Part shown: positions 21,771 to 32,388 of the stretch, in pieces
Numbering within the stretch: position 1 is the first letter of the stretch
Layout of the letters: each line of letters begins with the position of its first letter
Assembly: GCA_034509735.1 (NCBI GenBank)
Contig: JACGWO010000011.1
Location: 16,839,573 to 16,903,572, forward strand
Direction: 5' to 3'
DNA length: 64,000 bases
From: Sesamum alatum
Lineage: Eukaryota > Streptophyta > Magnoliopsida > Lamiales > Pedaliaceae
Notes under the pieces: generated by a model
Databases searched by the model: none
Seen by the model: only the letters and a program-made list of their open reading frames with translations
What the model was told of the DNA's origin: nothing
Translations under genes and position numbers: made by a program

Positions 21771-23741
21771 TGAAAGCTAGTGTGGATCGTCCTGGGAGGA
21801 GCGCGAATGAGAAAGCGCAATGAATTTAAATAATTTATGGAATTTAAAACACATTCAAAGGGTGTTCCCTTGAACCTCCCGGGCGTTTTAGTGTATCTCA
21901 TGAATTAAAGAAACTAAAGCATGCATTATTCATGGTGGCCATAGGGTTGCAACAAAGAAAAAATGCCAAGAACATTGACATACCCTGTTGTAGTTTTTTC
22001 TTCGTACCGCTACATGCATTTTTCCACGTTTTGCCATCAAGATTCCAAGTTAGGAACCCTCTAAATCGTCCATGCAATCCTACCGAATCTTGATCCCCGT
22101 GCTATCAAGAAATCAAGAGAAATGGAGAGGACAAATCGACCAAGCGTTATTTATTAACGTGATCAATCCGTCTAGTGTCCACTTGTATCAAAACAAGGAA
22201 CAAGGCTTTTCTTGGAGAAAAGAGGAGGAAGGGACGAGAGAGAGAGGGATGGTCGGCGGTGTGTGTTTGTGTGTGTGCTCATAAGATGATCACCTTGTGT
22301 ATGTGTGCATCTATGAGTATTTATAGAAGAGAAATACTTCTATTCCTCTTCAAACTCTAATTAAGAGACACACATTGACTACGACTTTGACCTAGTCAAA
22401 TCCTAGTCAATATAAGCTAGACTTAGTCAAACTAATCTTGGCCTTCCATCTCTCTTCTTTAATCTCATCCGTCCATCACCTTGATGGATAATTTTACAGA
22501 ATATTTAAATCCTATTAAATAATCCATAGGACTTTAAATAGTTAATAAATAATTACTTTAAGCCTATTTCCTCATTTCTAATAAATCTTATTTAGTAGTT
22601 AATTCCATTTAATCTACTTAAAGGAATTAACAATCCAAGAAAAAGGGAACCAATTTAATCTAATTAAATTATTCCACCTCCCGGGATTAATTCTAAATTA
22701 ATCCCTCTGTTACCGGCAGATTGTGTGTGACTCTTTAGGTTCACCCTCAACTAGACTTGGCCGAATTTCCAATCATCTCATGAAGGGAATTCGTCCGTCA
22801 CCATGGGTGGTTGTCTATCAACGGTCCATGGCACTAGAGACTAGGTGAATATCATGGCGTGAACATTTTAGGCTCTTCAGTACGTTTATCCTTCCGTCTA
22901 CTATCTCACAGCTATAGTCTAGGGTAGGGACCTTTAGGATGTCGGTACCCATTCTTGACTTAAGCCTTAGGTCGTCCACACTAAATGTCACAGGGATCCC
23001 ATCCCACTGTTCATTCACTATGGCTACAGATTTATGGAGGACGAGTCTTAGAGTATAAGTGAGACACCATTGTCAACCCTTTTGACAGGAGATGGATCCT
23101 CTCTAAGGACCTACTGCCCACACTACACATCTTGACTACACTAGATAGGGCTGATGACAATCGAGTCTCTCGACTTGGCAGCCTCTTCCCAAACCTAAGA
23201 CACAGGCATGGTGTGTATGTGACCACACTAGTCCCTCAAGTTCGAGGATCAAACCCGCACTGTCGGAACCGGGAATACAAGTCATACCGACCGAGCCTAC
23301 TCAAGGTCTCCTATATGACGATTCCCACGAGTTACCTCAGTTAGCTGGCACGTAGCTGGCTGACCCACTAACATTGCATGGATGACCCTCGTCACTTGTT
23401 GATAAACGTGACTGCAATCGCTTAGTTCAAATCTCAAACGGACTCTCGATACCCTATCTTGAGGTCCTTTGACTTGGAGTGTTTCAGATCAATCCACAGA
23501 AACTGATTTCATAACCTGCCATCCTATGTGCAGTCCAGTTTCTTGGATTTACGTTTCGGTCTGTGGGCTTTACTTGTGCTTTGAACAGTTTGTAATATAA
23601 AGACGTAAGTGAACATAAATAAAGTATTTATGCCATATGAATATTACTTTCTTATTCATAATATTTATTAAAACACCAAAACTGTTAGATATAAGTTACA
23701 TAAGCCCAATCAGATTGGATTCACAGTAACCTATTCTAACA
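21771..23741 (-). mobile_element. Solo LTR of the copia family (1971 bp, reverse)
   Basis: A complete LTR in reverse orientation: TGAAAG at 21771, CTATTCTAACA at 23741. It is flanked by the perfect 5-bp duplication TCTAT (21766-21770, 23742-23746) and has no internal region, so it is a product of LTR-LTR recombination. The conserved block lies at 22801-22850 in reverse. A (GT)-rich stretch and TATA-like sequence (about 22310-22325) mark the probable LTR promoter. Frames at 22072-22360 and 22818-23344 are chance openings. Confidence 0.9.
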
Positions 23742-23746
23742 TCTAT

Positions 23747-24640
23747 CATGTTAAATGGGCAAAAGTTCGATTATTTTCACCCCCAGCACGGCCTCCGTTA
23801 AGGAGACCCGTTGTCCCCCTACCTCTTTTTATTTTGTGTAGAAGCTTTTAGTCACCTCCTTCGTGTGGCCGAGGCAAGGGACATTGCGTGGAGTAGCTAT
23901 TAGCCGCCATGGTCCCTGCGTTTTGCACTTCCTCTTTGCGGATGACACACTGATACTTTTCCAAGCTACAAGGAAAGAGATGCAAGGTATACAAGAAGTA
24001 CTCCGGAAGCTCGAGGCTATGTCTGGTTTAACGGTCAATTATGAGAAGTATTGTATTTAGCAGGAATACGCCGCTACGGGGATGCGACAAGCTGGCTATA
24101 GTAGTTGGTGTGAGAATCATTGACAAGCATGACAAGTACTTGGGCCTCCCGATGATAGTGGGAAGGTCGAGAGCATAGTGTTTCAGTATGTCAAAGATCG
24201 GATGTGGTCTCGGCTCCAAAGCTTGCAGTGCAAAAACCTGTCACAGGCCGAGAGACTGGTTCTACTTAAGTCAGTCGTGCAGGCTCTACATACATTCGCA
24301 ATGAGTTGCTTCGATACCAGCCTCCATCTGCAAAGAAATAGAAGGGATGATGGTTGATTTTATAGCATAAAAGGAGGCCCGGTGAATCCACTGGTTGGCA
24401 TAGGACAAGCTATGCGTTGGGAATGATATAGAGGGTTTGGGTATGAGAAAGTTGCACCTGTTTAATCGAATGTTGGTGGCTAAGAAACTTTGGCGTGTCA
24501 TTATTAATCCCGACTGTTTGTTGAGCCAAGTCCTCAAGCATAAATACTTCCCCATGACGGACATCTTCTCAACCCGATGCGGAGCCAATGGCTCGTTCAC
24601 ATGGCGTTGCATGCTTAGAAACGCGACCATTAATTGAGGC
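23747..24640 (+). pseudogene. LINE ORF2, reverse transcriptase part 2
   Basis: Continues the RT after the solo LTR. The frame 23863-24060 contains LHFLFADDTLILFQAT; the FADD box at 23935-23946 is the catalytic motif C of LINE reverse transcriptases. Upstream, GDPLSPYLFL-type sequence (motif B, about 23800-23835) is split by a frameshift. Downstream LSQAERLVLLKSVVQALHTFAMS is the thumb region typical of plant LINEs. Several stops. Confidence 0.85.
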
Positions 24641-25600
24641 AGGCTCTCACTGGCAAATAGGGAATGGCAGGCGTGTGCGCATCTAGACGCACTGATGGAT
24701 CCCGTGACCTCTATCTTTCCAGGTCCTCACCCTGCCCCGGATACTAGCCCCAGATGCGATGATCGACAGCCTCTTTTTGCGAGGGACGATGAGTTGGAAT
24801 GAGGGGCTCATATCGGGCGTATTATGCCCGGAGGATGTTGAGGCAATTCTATCATCACCTTGGAGAGTGGCACGGACCAGCTGAGATGGCATTATGAAAG
24901 CACGGGTGGTTCACGGTACGTAGCGCCTAGTGGTTAGCTTGCCGAGGGGATGAATTTGGCTCCTGACGTAATGGCAGCTCGAGCTCAACCCAATCCGTCC
25001 AACTAGAATTTTGTTTAGAAGGCTCGTGTACCTCCTAAGGTTAGCCTATTCGCCTGGAGAGTATGCTGGAATGGGCTTTCCATGGCAAGCAATCTCAAAC
25101 AGTAGAGGGTCCTTACTGACAGAGCCTGTCCTTGGTGCGGTTGCGAGCAGGAAGAGATTCTTCACATCCTGCTCTGGTGCCCCTTTTGCTCGTCTGCTCT
25201 GGGCACTTTCCAACCTCCAATGGAACTATATTTCTTATGACTTCAACAATTCGGAGGAATGGTTGTGGGGACTACATCGGGCATTGAGCGGGCGGAGCTC
25301 GAGAAAGCCCTGATCATCTACTGGTTTCTTTGGGCTAGGAACCAACTACTATTCGAGAACGTCCGGTTATCGGCAGTTGAGCTTATGGAAAGAGTTGGTG
25401 CTTTGAAACAGCCTGTTCGCGAATACATCTGGGGGTTGTGGCGAAGGATCGTTCCCGTCGAGCGGAGCACGGTATCTTGGATCATGAAGAGGCTGCCATT
25501 TAGTTTTCTTTTTGTTTCGTTTAGCTTCCTTTCTATTTCCTTCAGTTTCCGTTTGTGTTGTTTTGTGTGCATAACTTTGTTGATTTTTCTCCAAAGTTAA
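24641..25600 (+). pseudogene. LINE ORF2, C-terminal zf-RVT region
   Basis: Around 25030-25230 a shifted frame reads PPKVSLFAWRVCWNGL..., then RACPWCGCEQEEILHILLWCPF, the zf-RVT domain with Cys/His ligands found behind plant LINE RT domains. The frame 25259-25600 (IYWFLWARNQLLFEN) is the usual end of such proteins. The tail is T-rich and ends at a TACCGTTT motif near 25607. Confidence 0.75.
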
Positions 25601-25770
25601 TTATCAAATTACCGTTTCTTCTAAAAAGGATATATCTTTCTATAAAATGCAATTCATTATATCATTTAATATATTCAAATTCAAATATTGATTCAATACA
25701 TCAATACTTAACAAATACGTTCTAATGAGATAAAAAAATATTCTAAAAGAGCCAGCGTATTTTACCTTTA

Positions 25771-26051
25771 TCTATACTAATATAAAAAGAAAAGGCACTT
25801 TACACTCATTAACGACGATTAATGACACCCTTACGTCATTTTTCTGTGAAGCCAAAAATTGCCCTTTAACCGATAAAATAACTAACTTATTCAATTTCTA
25901 AATTTTACATTAAGTGATAAATTAGTTTCTTTTATATTCTTTTAATATAATGTATTGATTTATTTAGTTTACTCTTATTTATGTAATACATTTTAAAGCA
26001 CGAAAGAATATTTATCATATGCACGCAAGAACGACGTGCCACAACGACTAA
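25771..26051 (+). mobile_element. Non-autonomous Helitron (281 bp)
   Basis: Starts TCTATACTAATATAAAAAG after an A (25770) and ends with CTAA followed by T (26052), a one-base decay of the canonical CTAG. The 3' end carries GCACGCAAGAACGACGTGCC, which can form a hairpin (GCACG/CGTGC). Size and both ends match the Helitron at 2501-2785. No coding capacity. Confidence 0.65.
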
Positions 26052-26119
26052 TTTTACCATTAAGCAAAGACCCATTGACACCGCAGGTGAATCATCAAGT
26101 GAGGGCATAAAATATTTTA

Positions 26120-26941
26120 GGGCTAATTACACTTAGACCCCCTAAAATGTGAAATTATAATTCTACAAAAAAAGGTTTAAAATTACACTTACACCCGCTC
26201 TGAAAATTTATTGTTTTACACCTCCCTCCGTTCATTAGGGCTTGGACGAAAAATGATGATGTCAGCAAAAATATTACAAAAATCTTTAATTTTACTCCTT
26301 ATCCATTATTCTCTTGTAATATTTTATACTTTTAAAGGGGTAAATATAATATATATATATATATATAAAGTCAAAAATGATGTAATTGTAATAAAATATT
26401 ATTTTTAAATAAGAGCATTGGATAGAAAATACCCGTTCATAAAAGGAAAAATTAGTCATTTTTTGTACTTTTTCTACTTCCTATATATAGGCTGATGTGA
26501 AGTACTTAAACAAAACATTTTCAAGAAATAGATGCTACAATGATATTAACCTCACTCCATAAATAGGAAGCAAAAGATGACTAGGCTTTTCTTCATCCAC
26601 GGCTATTTTCTATCCAGTGGCTATAATTTGGGAGTAATATTTATTACACTTACACATTTTTTACTTTATATATATATATATATGCGTATATATATTACAT
26701 TTACCTGCGTACAAGTATAAAAATATTTGAGAGGAATGTTGAATGATAAATGAAATTAAAAAGTTATGTTTTTTTGTTTTTTTTTTTTTGGTTGATGTCA
26801 GCATTTTCCATCCCAATCGTAACAAATGGGGGTCAGAAGTAAATGGTGAATTTTCAGCGAGAGTATAAGTATAATTTTAAAAAAAAAAAAGAAGAAAGTA
26901 TAATTTACCAATTTAAGAGAAAGTTTAAGTGTAATTAACCC
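26120..26941. mobile_element. MULE-like MITE with GGG(C/T)TAATTACACTTA ends
   Basis: Left end GGGCTAATTACACTTAGACCC, right end in reverse complement GGGTTAATTACACTTAAAC. Flanks AATATTTTA / AGTACTTTA agree in 7 of 9 bases, both differences being transitions, so a 9-bp duplication is likely. It contains a nested MITE (26413-26623) and TA-rich runs (26350, 26670). A related short element lies at 30878-31035. Confidence 0.6.
26413..26623. mobile_element. Harbinger/Tourist-like MITE (211 bp)
   Basis: Ends GAGCATTGGATAGAAAAT and, in reverse complement, TAGCCACTGGATAGAAAAT. Flanked by TAA on both sides (26410-26412, 26624-26626), the 3-bp duplication style of PIF/Harbinger. Arms stay similar for about 60 bp. 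Nested in the MULE-like MITE. Confidence 0.6.
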
Positions 26942-27366
26942 AGTACTTTACATTAAAAGGTATTCATAATTATTTCAATGATCAATCAGAAGCATAATTT
27001 TGACAAATTGATGTCGACTCTTTTATTTTCTGGATAGAATTCATTACTTTTCTTGGTATGTTTAATTAAACCTGTTAGTATACGTAATTTCGTATCAAAT
27101 ATTACTATGAAATGGAACAAATCAAGAAATAATATATTATTATAAAGTAGACCAATATCCACATTTATTGAACTCGAGCACAACCTTTGGACTGTGGGAA
27201 TTAAATTTGTTACTGTAATTTCTGTTGCATCTTATATTCTACTTCATATATACACCCCACGTGTATAAAATATTTCTTTAGATAAAATTAATGATGTAAT
27301 TTTTGTATACGTGATGAGTATGTATAAAATGAAATGTATCATGTAATAGGAATTCCAATACACTGA
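26942..27366. other. Non-coding AT-rich spacer
   Basis: No gene or repeat recognised. A CACGTG G-box-like hexamer occurs near 27259 (ccCACGTGta), but it is far from the MLP-like gene. Confidence 0.5.
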
Positions 27367-28223
27367 GGCTCCGTTTGATTCGTGTGATTAGGCATGATAA
27401 GTAATTTTAGGCATGATAAAATTACTTATCATGCCTAATCACACATTTGGTTAATATTATTAGAGCCCGGTATTAAAGTATTAATATCAGACCGGTCTTA
27501 TTTATTAAAATTTATGGGATAATGGATACCACCTATGAGGTGGGATACACAATCCCACAAATTATGTTAAACCAGTATTAAAAAATTTATTTCTCATTTA
27601 CCCTTCTCTCCTCTCCCTCTTGCCCCCCCCCCCTCTTTTTCTCTCCATCTATTTCTTCTCATCATGAACAACAACCAGACTTTTGATTTTTAGTCTAATT
27701 TTGTATTTTTTGTTACTTGAGAATCACAGGCATGATTAAAAAAATATATTTTAAATTGTAATAATTAAATAATAAAATAGAATAGAAAGATTATTTATTT
27801 ATCTTTTATTTTTTAAAAAATATTTGAGTTTTAATTGATTACTAAAATTGAATGCGTATTTTGAACTTCTATTTCATATAAATACAGGAGAATAAAAAAA
27901 ATATTCCACACATTGATTTTATTTGAAGCAATTGTATTTCAATAAATAATTTATAGTTTGTTTTTAATTTTTGGTGATTATGCACAAGCTACAATATAAA
28001 CATGTAAATAACTTAAAAGAGGCTACTTAATAGTCTTTTTGCATTTAATCATATTTTATAATCCCTTCAACCAAACACCATACTATATTATCATATGGGA
28101 TATCCTACATACAATACCTCAAACCAAACAACATATAATATAAAATAAGATTAACTATCATTCAATTTCACATTACACCCAATCCCATCACGCCTAATCC
28201 TATCACACGAACCAAATGAGCCC
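27367..28223. mobile_element. TIR element, family uncertain (857 bp)
   Basis: Left end GGCTCCGTTTGATTCGTGTG and right end (reverse complement) GGGCTCATTTGGTTCGTGTG pair over about 30-40 bp, continuing with ATTAGGC(A/G)TGAT. The end style CCGTTTG(A/G)TTCG is common in hAT- and Harbinger-type MITEs. No convincing target duplication was found. The interior is AT-rich without a protein. It ends about 290 bp upstream of the TATA box of the MLP-like gene, so it may contribute to that promoter region. Confidence 0.55.
27382..27444. repeat. Perfect 28-bp hairpin with 7-nt loop
   Basis: Left arm 27382-27409 and right arm 27417-27444 are exact reverse complements, with loop GGCATGA. It lies at the left end of the TIR element 27367-28223 and reiterates its terminal GTGTGATTAGGCATGAT sequence. 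Confidence 0.9.
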
Positions 28224-28509
28224 GAACATGAGGCGAATCCCACTACTTGTGTATCATTGGCACATTTAGGTAGGGACTTGTTAACTTGTGAAGCATGCAG
28301 AAAGATTAGCAATCTTGTGTACTATACTGCCCGCCAATTTTCCCAAAAAAATCCAACTCTAATTATCCAAATGACAAGACATGTACAGGCAAGAATTTGC
28401 TAAACCAGTCACTATCCAAATCCTTTACTAAACTGAAGAAGAAATGCCCAGAAATTAAACTAATGAAGGAAGATCAGTATTGCAGATTCTTGCCCATTAA
28501 TGGCTCAAC

Positions 28510-28518
28510 TATATAAAG
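28510..28518 (+). promoter_or_regulatory. TATA box of the MLP-like gene
   Basis: TATATAAAG lies 97 bp upstream of the ATG at 28607 and only 8 bp upstream of an earlier in-frame ATG at 28526. Transcription normally begins 25-35 bp past the TATA box, so the earlier ATG would fall outside the mRNA. This decides the start codon. Confidence 0.7.
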
Positions 28519-28606
28519 ACTAGCTATGGAGCAAATGAAGTATCTCAGCTTTAATCGCTTAATACTAATTATTCATCTAATTACGTGGTTAATATACACT
28601 ACGGAG

Positions 28607-30844
28607 ATGGCGTCACTGCCTTGCAAGCTAATAGCGCAGATAGCCTTCAAGGCCGGTGGAGACGTTTTCCATGAGCTTGTTGCTAATAAGCCTCTGCACT
28701 TAATCAAAGCCACACCTTCCAAGATTCAGGCTTGTGAGTTGCATCAAGGCAGCTACGGAACTAATGGCTCAGTCATCCAATGGACGTACACTGTTGGTAA
28801 CCTTCTAAACATTTCTTAATTTGCTCCATGAATTAATTAAGAGGGTGCTTCAGAAAGATTTGAAAGTCCTAACTGATAAGATGTTACTAAATATTTGGGT
28901 TGAATGCAATTTACTTCCATATTAATATTATAAATGAGCAAATTACTCTTTTATAAAAAAAAAATAGCAATTTATCCCCTGTACGTGTCTTTAAAATGTG
29001 GCAATTCACCTCTAGGAAGGTAAATTGTTTCATTTTAAAAAACACATGGAGTTAAATTGCTATTTTATTTTTCATATGAAGGTAATTTGTTCATTTACAA
29101 TATTACAGGAGGATTGCTTGCATTTCTCCCCCCAAGTGTTTGGTAGACTTTTTGAAAAGAGTTTACAAGCTCTTCTGAAAAAAATAAGAAGTTCCTAACT
29201 TATTTGGTCCCGTAACTCAAGTTATTTGATGTTTTCGTCCTTTTATTTTCTAGGATTGCATTTTGGTCCTATATCTTTTTATTTTTTGCAATTTCAGTCC
29301 TTTTATTTATCGGAGTTCACCTTTACCGACGAGAAAGATGCACTCCAAGAAAAAAAGGACTAAAATTGCAAAAATTAAAAAGATATAGGACCAAAATGCT
29401 ACCTTAAAAGTTAAAGGACAAACATGCTGGCAAAAATGGGTCAATATAGGAAAAAAAGCCTCAATTTTAAAATTTCATGTGAGAGGCACATGCAATTTTA
29501 TGGCAAGAAGGGTGAAACCCGGCAAAAAAAGAACTAAATTCATGAAAATTTAAAGGGTAAATTACAACTACCTCCCCTGAGGTTTGGTATAATTACAAAT
29601 ACCCCCTCATTGTTTGAAAAATTATAAATACCCCCCTGAGGTTTGTAACCGTCTAACAAATCACCCATTTTCATTAATTTTTATGGGTGAACTGACCAAA
29701 ATGCCTTTATGCACTAAATTATTTTTTATTTAATTATTAATTTTTTTTAGACTACAATGCATAAGGAAAGGTTTGTTAAGTTTTTTTACACAGAAAAATA
29801 ATAATGTAATTGGCCTCATGTGATTTTTCTACAATTTTAATTAAAGAATTGGGAAAATAGCATTTTTCATCCCATAACTTAGGGTCTTTCCACTTTTGGT
29901 CCCATTGGATACGCGATTCTCACTTTTGGACCTGTAACTTTCAAAAAGTAGCACTTTCGATCCCATGACACTTTCTGTTAGATATTTAACGGAAAGTGCC
30001 ACGTGGCCGTTAAGTGCATGGGACCAAAAGTGCTACTTTTTGAAAGTTACGGGACCACAAGTAAAAATTTCATAACATATGGAATAAAAAATGAGAATCC
30101 CATAACATATGACACCAAAAGTGTAAAGGCCCTAATCGCCACGTGCTAAGCACATGGTGTTTTCCATTAAAAAATTTAATGGAAAGATGGCATGGGACCA
30201 AAAGTGCTACTTTTTAGAAGTTACGGGATCAAAAGTGAAAATCCCATAATCAATGGGATCAAAAGTGGGAAGGCCCTAAGTTACAGGACGAAAAGTGTTA
30301 TTTCCCCTAAAGAATTCAATAGAAAAATGATCAATTTCAAGCCTTTGATTAAAAATTACAAACTTCAGGGGATATTTGTAATTTTTCAAACAACGATGGG
30401 GTATTTGTAATTATGCCAAACTTCAGGACAGGTGGCTGTAATTTACCCAAACTTAAATGATACATAACTAAAATGCTATTTTAGAAAGTTAAAAGAACGA
30501 AAACTAAATAGCCTAAATTACGGGATCCAAAAAAAAGACATTTAACCCTCAAGAATTATATGTACTTGCATGCAACAGATGGTAAAGAGCAGAAAGCAAA
30601 GCAAGTACTGCAAGACATAGACAAGGAAAAGAAGCAAATCGCGTGGAATATGCTTGAAGGAGATCTGCTGGAGCTGTACAAGAACACGCTCATAACCGTT
30701 CACGTCGAGACCAAAGAAGGCATCGACTTCGTCACATGGACCATAGACTACGAGCTCCTCAATGCCGATAATCCACACCCTATTTCACTCTTAAACTTCT
30801 TCATCGAGTTCACCAAAGAACTTGAGGCTCACATTTTCGGATAA
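28607..30844 (+). CDS. Major-latex-protein-like protein (Bet v 1 family), two exons
   Basis: Coding exons 28607-28796 and 30579-30844 join as a phase-1 intron (GT at 28797, AG at 30577-30578), giving 151 residues, the normal MLP length. The product starts MASLPCKLIAQIAFKAGGDV, has the family glycine loop as HQGSYGTNGSV near residues 46-56 followed by W-T-Y, and in exon 2 GKEQKAK, WNMLEGDLLELYK, and an acidic C-terminal helix (FIEFTKELEAHIFG). Bet v 1-fold proteins have a hydrophobic cavity for small ligands; MLPs are cytosolic and linked to stress and development, the ligand being unknown here. The intron site is the one expected for MLP genes. ATG 28607 has G at -3 and G at +4. No stop or frameshift; it looks functional. 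No paralogue is seen nearby. Confidence 0.9.
28897..29133. mobile_element. Foldback/MULE-like MITE in the MLP intron
   Basis: Left part (GGGTTGAATGCAATTTAC..., AATATTATAAATGAGCAAATTAC) pairs with the right part (GTAATTTGTTCATTTACAATATTAC, ...GCATTTCTCCCCCC). Arms of about 110 bp almost meet in the middle. Flanks AAATATTTG / AAGTGTTTG agree in 7 of 9 bases with two transitions. It begins 100 bp after exon 1. Confidence 0.6.
29555..30448. mobile_element. MULE-like element with 9-bp duplication (nested level 2)
   Basis: Starts GGGTAAATTACAACTACC and ends GGCTGTAATTTACCC; both arms carry the phrases gtttggtataattacaaatacccc. Flanks AAATTTAAA (29546-29554) and AAACTTAAA (30449-30457) differ by one transition. 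The same terminal family occurs at 61557-61978. Confidence 0.8.
29851..30307. mobile_element. MULE-like MITE with 9-bp duplication (nested level 3)
   Basis: Starts GGGAAAATAGCA and ends in reverse complement GGGGAAATAACAC. Perfect duplication TAAAGAATT at 29842-29850 and 30308-30316. The interior repeats 'gggaccaaaagtgctactttt' units in both orientations (up to four arms), so it can fold into a cruciform. The frame 30192-30410 crosses its border and is not a gene. Confidence 0.85.
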
Positions 30845-30877
30845 TTAGGTCCCGTCGAGCAACATTGTATATATATA

Positions 30878-31035
30878 GATTAATTATACTCAGACCTCAT
30901 TTGAAAATGTGAAATTATACTTTTCTTAAAAAGGTTTTCAAATTACACTTACACCTCCACTGAAGTGTAATTTTAAAAAAAATTAAGGAAAGTGTAATTT
31001 CAAATTTTCAAAGGGGATTTAAGTATAATTAATCC
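30878..31035. mobile_element. Short MULE-like MITE after the MLP gene
   Basis: Ends GATTAATTATACTCAGACC and, in reverse complement, GGATTAATTATACTTAAATC, with inner phrases gtgtaattt in both orientations. It lies 33 bp after the MLP stop codon within TA-rich DNA and may form part of the 3' untranslated region. Relative of 26120-26941. Confidence 0.6.
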
Positions 31036-31103
31036 TATATATATATAGAGAGAGGGGAGTTTGGTTCCATAAAATTATCCTCATAAGTCTTGAATATGTT
31101 AAA

Positions 31104-31128
31104 TATATATATATATATATATATATAT
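31104..31128. repeat. (TA)n microsatellite
   Basis: Continuous TA dinucleotides. Confidence 0.9.
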
Positions 31129-32128
31129 CTACTGAAATTAAAATAAAATTTGGTGCTATAAATAAGGAATATGTACTTTGAATAAGTGAGGGCTTGTATT
31201 TGAGAAAAGATTTTCCTTTCTCTTACTTAATGTTTTCTTGAGTATGTATTATGTAATTACAATATTTGCCACTCTGCTCGCTGTGTGGCTTCTCAAATAA
31301 ATTGCATTCATCATCTTATCTCACGCTTAGTGTTAATTATCATGTTTGATTCACTAAAATTTAGTTTGGGTAAGAATTTGAATCGCTAGCTCGCATATAA
31401 AATATCGAGAAAAAAAAATCTCATATATACAATAATGTGGACCAGCTCAGGTTAACCTTAGTGTAAGTAAAAATAAGTTGATCTATATATTCGGATTGAA
31501 TTCGTCTATAAGCACTTATCCTAATTGGACCACGAGCATGTCTTTTTTGCATCCTCCAAGATTACCCAAGTGATTGACGTTATTTCAACTTTTAGTTGAA
31601 TCTATGAACACGTCTAACCTAATAGTCCACTTGTAACTTGTTTACACACATCGAATTCATGATATTTTATGTGATGCTCCAATGAAAGACACAAATGGAA
31701 ATTATATAGAAAGAATATTTGAAGAAAGTATTTCATAGAGGCTTATACATAATGATCATTAATTTACTTGCATGTTTTGTCACATCTATGTAACCTAAGG
31801 TGTACTCCAATCCCATTCCAAGAGGAGTTATTATTCCATCATAAATGTTTGAGATCACAAACTGTATCTCGTATAAGATTTATCCAAAATGGATCCTCAT
31901 CTCGGAATGAAGTTTGGAAGCTTTAAACTCTATCTCAAATATAGATGCCAATTAGATTATGGATCTACAAACCTGACACAAGTCCAATATTTTTCACTTA
32001 TACACATTTGTCTTGTTCTCATCATCACAGTTTCTCAATTTCACAATCATCCCTTCATATAGGAAATAAGACGTTTAACCAAGCAAGAACGGAAAGGAGA
32101 TAAAAGTTATTTAAAGTCATCATCCAAC
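31129..32128. other. Intergenic DNA, nothing recognised
   Basis: About 1 kb without a credible frame, RNA gene or repeat. Ordinary AT-rich plant spacer. Confidence 0.6.
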
Positions 32129-32388
32129 TGTTGAAATAGGTCACCAGAAAATTAATTGGATTGATGGTTTTGGAAACTATTTAGCAATCTTTATTAAAAG
32201 GTATTATTGTCTTAATGAATATAGTAAGTATTCATTATTGGCATATGTATATGTTGTGCTTACCCATTACATAAAACGATGCTTTGACGTCACAACAGAT
32301 TCCCACAAACCAATTGGACAACCCATGTGGTTGGCTACGCATTGGATGTCGGCTATGAAACCAACTGATGAGGATTGGATCCAAAACG
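32129..32388 (+). repeat. Copia-family LTR fragment (first ~260 bp)
   Basis: Begins TGTTGAAATAGGTCACC, a variant of TGTTAGAATAGGTGACC, and follows the LTR order to about position 260 (CCAAAACG), where another LTR of the family starts. Target of the insertion of element D. Confidence 0.75.

Larger units (their letters stand above)
4980..25615 (+). mobile_element. L1-type LINE, decayed, split by two insertions
   Basis: Three plus-strand blocks (about 4980-5876, 19175-21770, 23747-25615) carry, in order, an ORF1 with DUF4283-like and zinc-knuckle sequence, an EEP endonuclease, a reverse transcriptase with FADD box, and a zf-RVT region. This is the order of plant L1 elements. Sequence resumes in register across both insertions once one copy of each target duplication (TTACA, TCTAT) is removed, so this is one element. 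It has many stops and frameshifts. The 3' end is near 25615, with a TACCGTTT motif and no clear poly(A). The 5' end is an estimate. The LINE is the oldest layer of this nest. Confidence 0.8.
29175..30548. mobile_element. Outer TIR element in the MLP intron
   Basis: The arm 29185-29325 (ttggtcccgtaac, ttttcgtcct, gcattttggtcctatatc) pairs with 30460-30545 and continues past the nested element 29555-30448. Similarity is around 75% by eye. Termini are not exact, so the coordinates are approximate. Its right end lies about 30 bp before the 3' splice site of the MLP-like gene. Confidence 0.55.

Noticed and set aside
28526..28606. N-terminal extension of the MLP-like protein from ATG 28526
   Set aside because: ATG lies 8 bp after the TATA box, outside the expected transcript, and the family starts at MASL.
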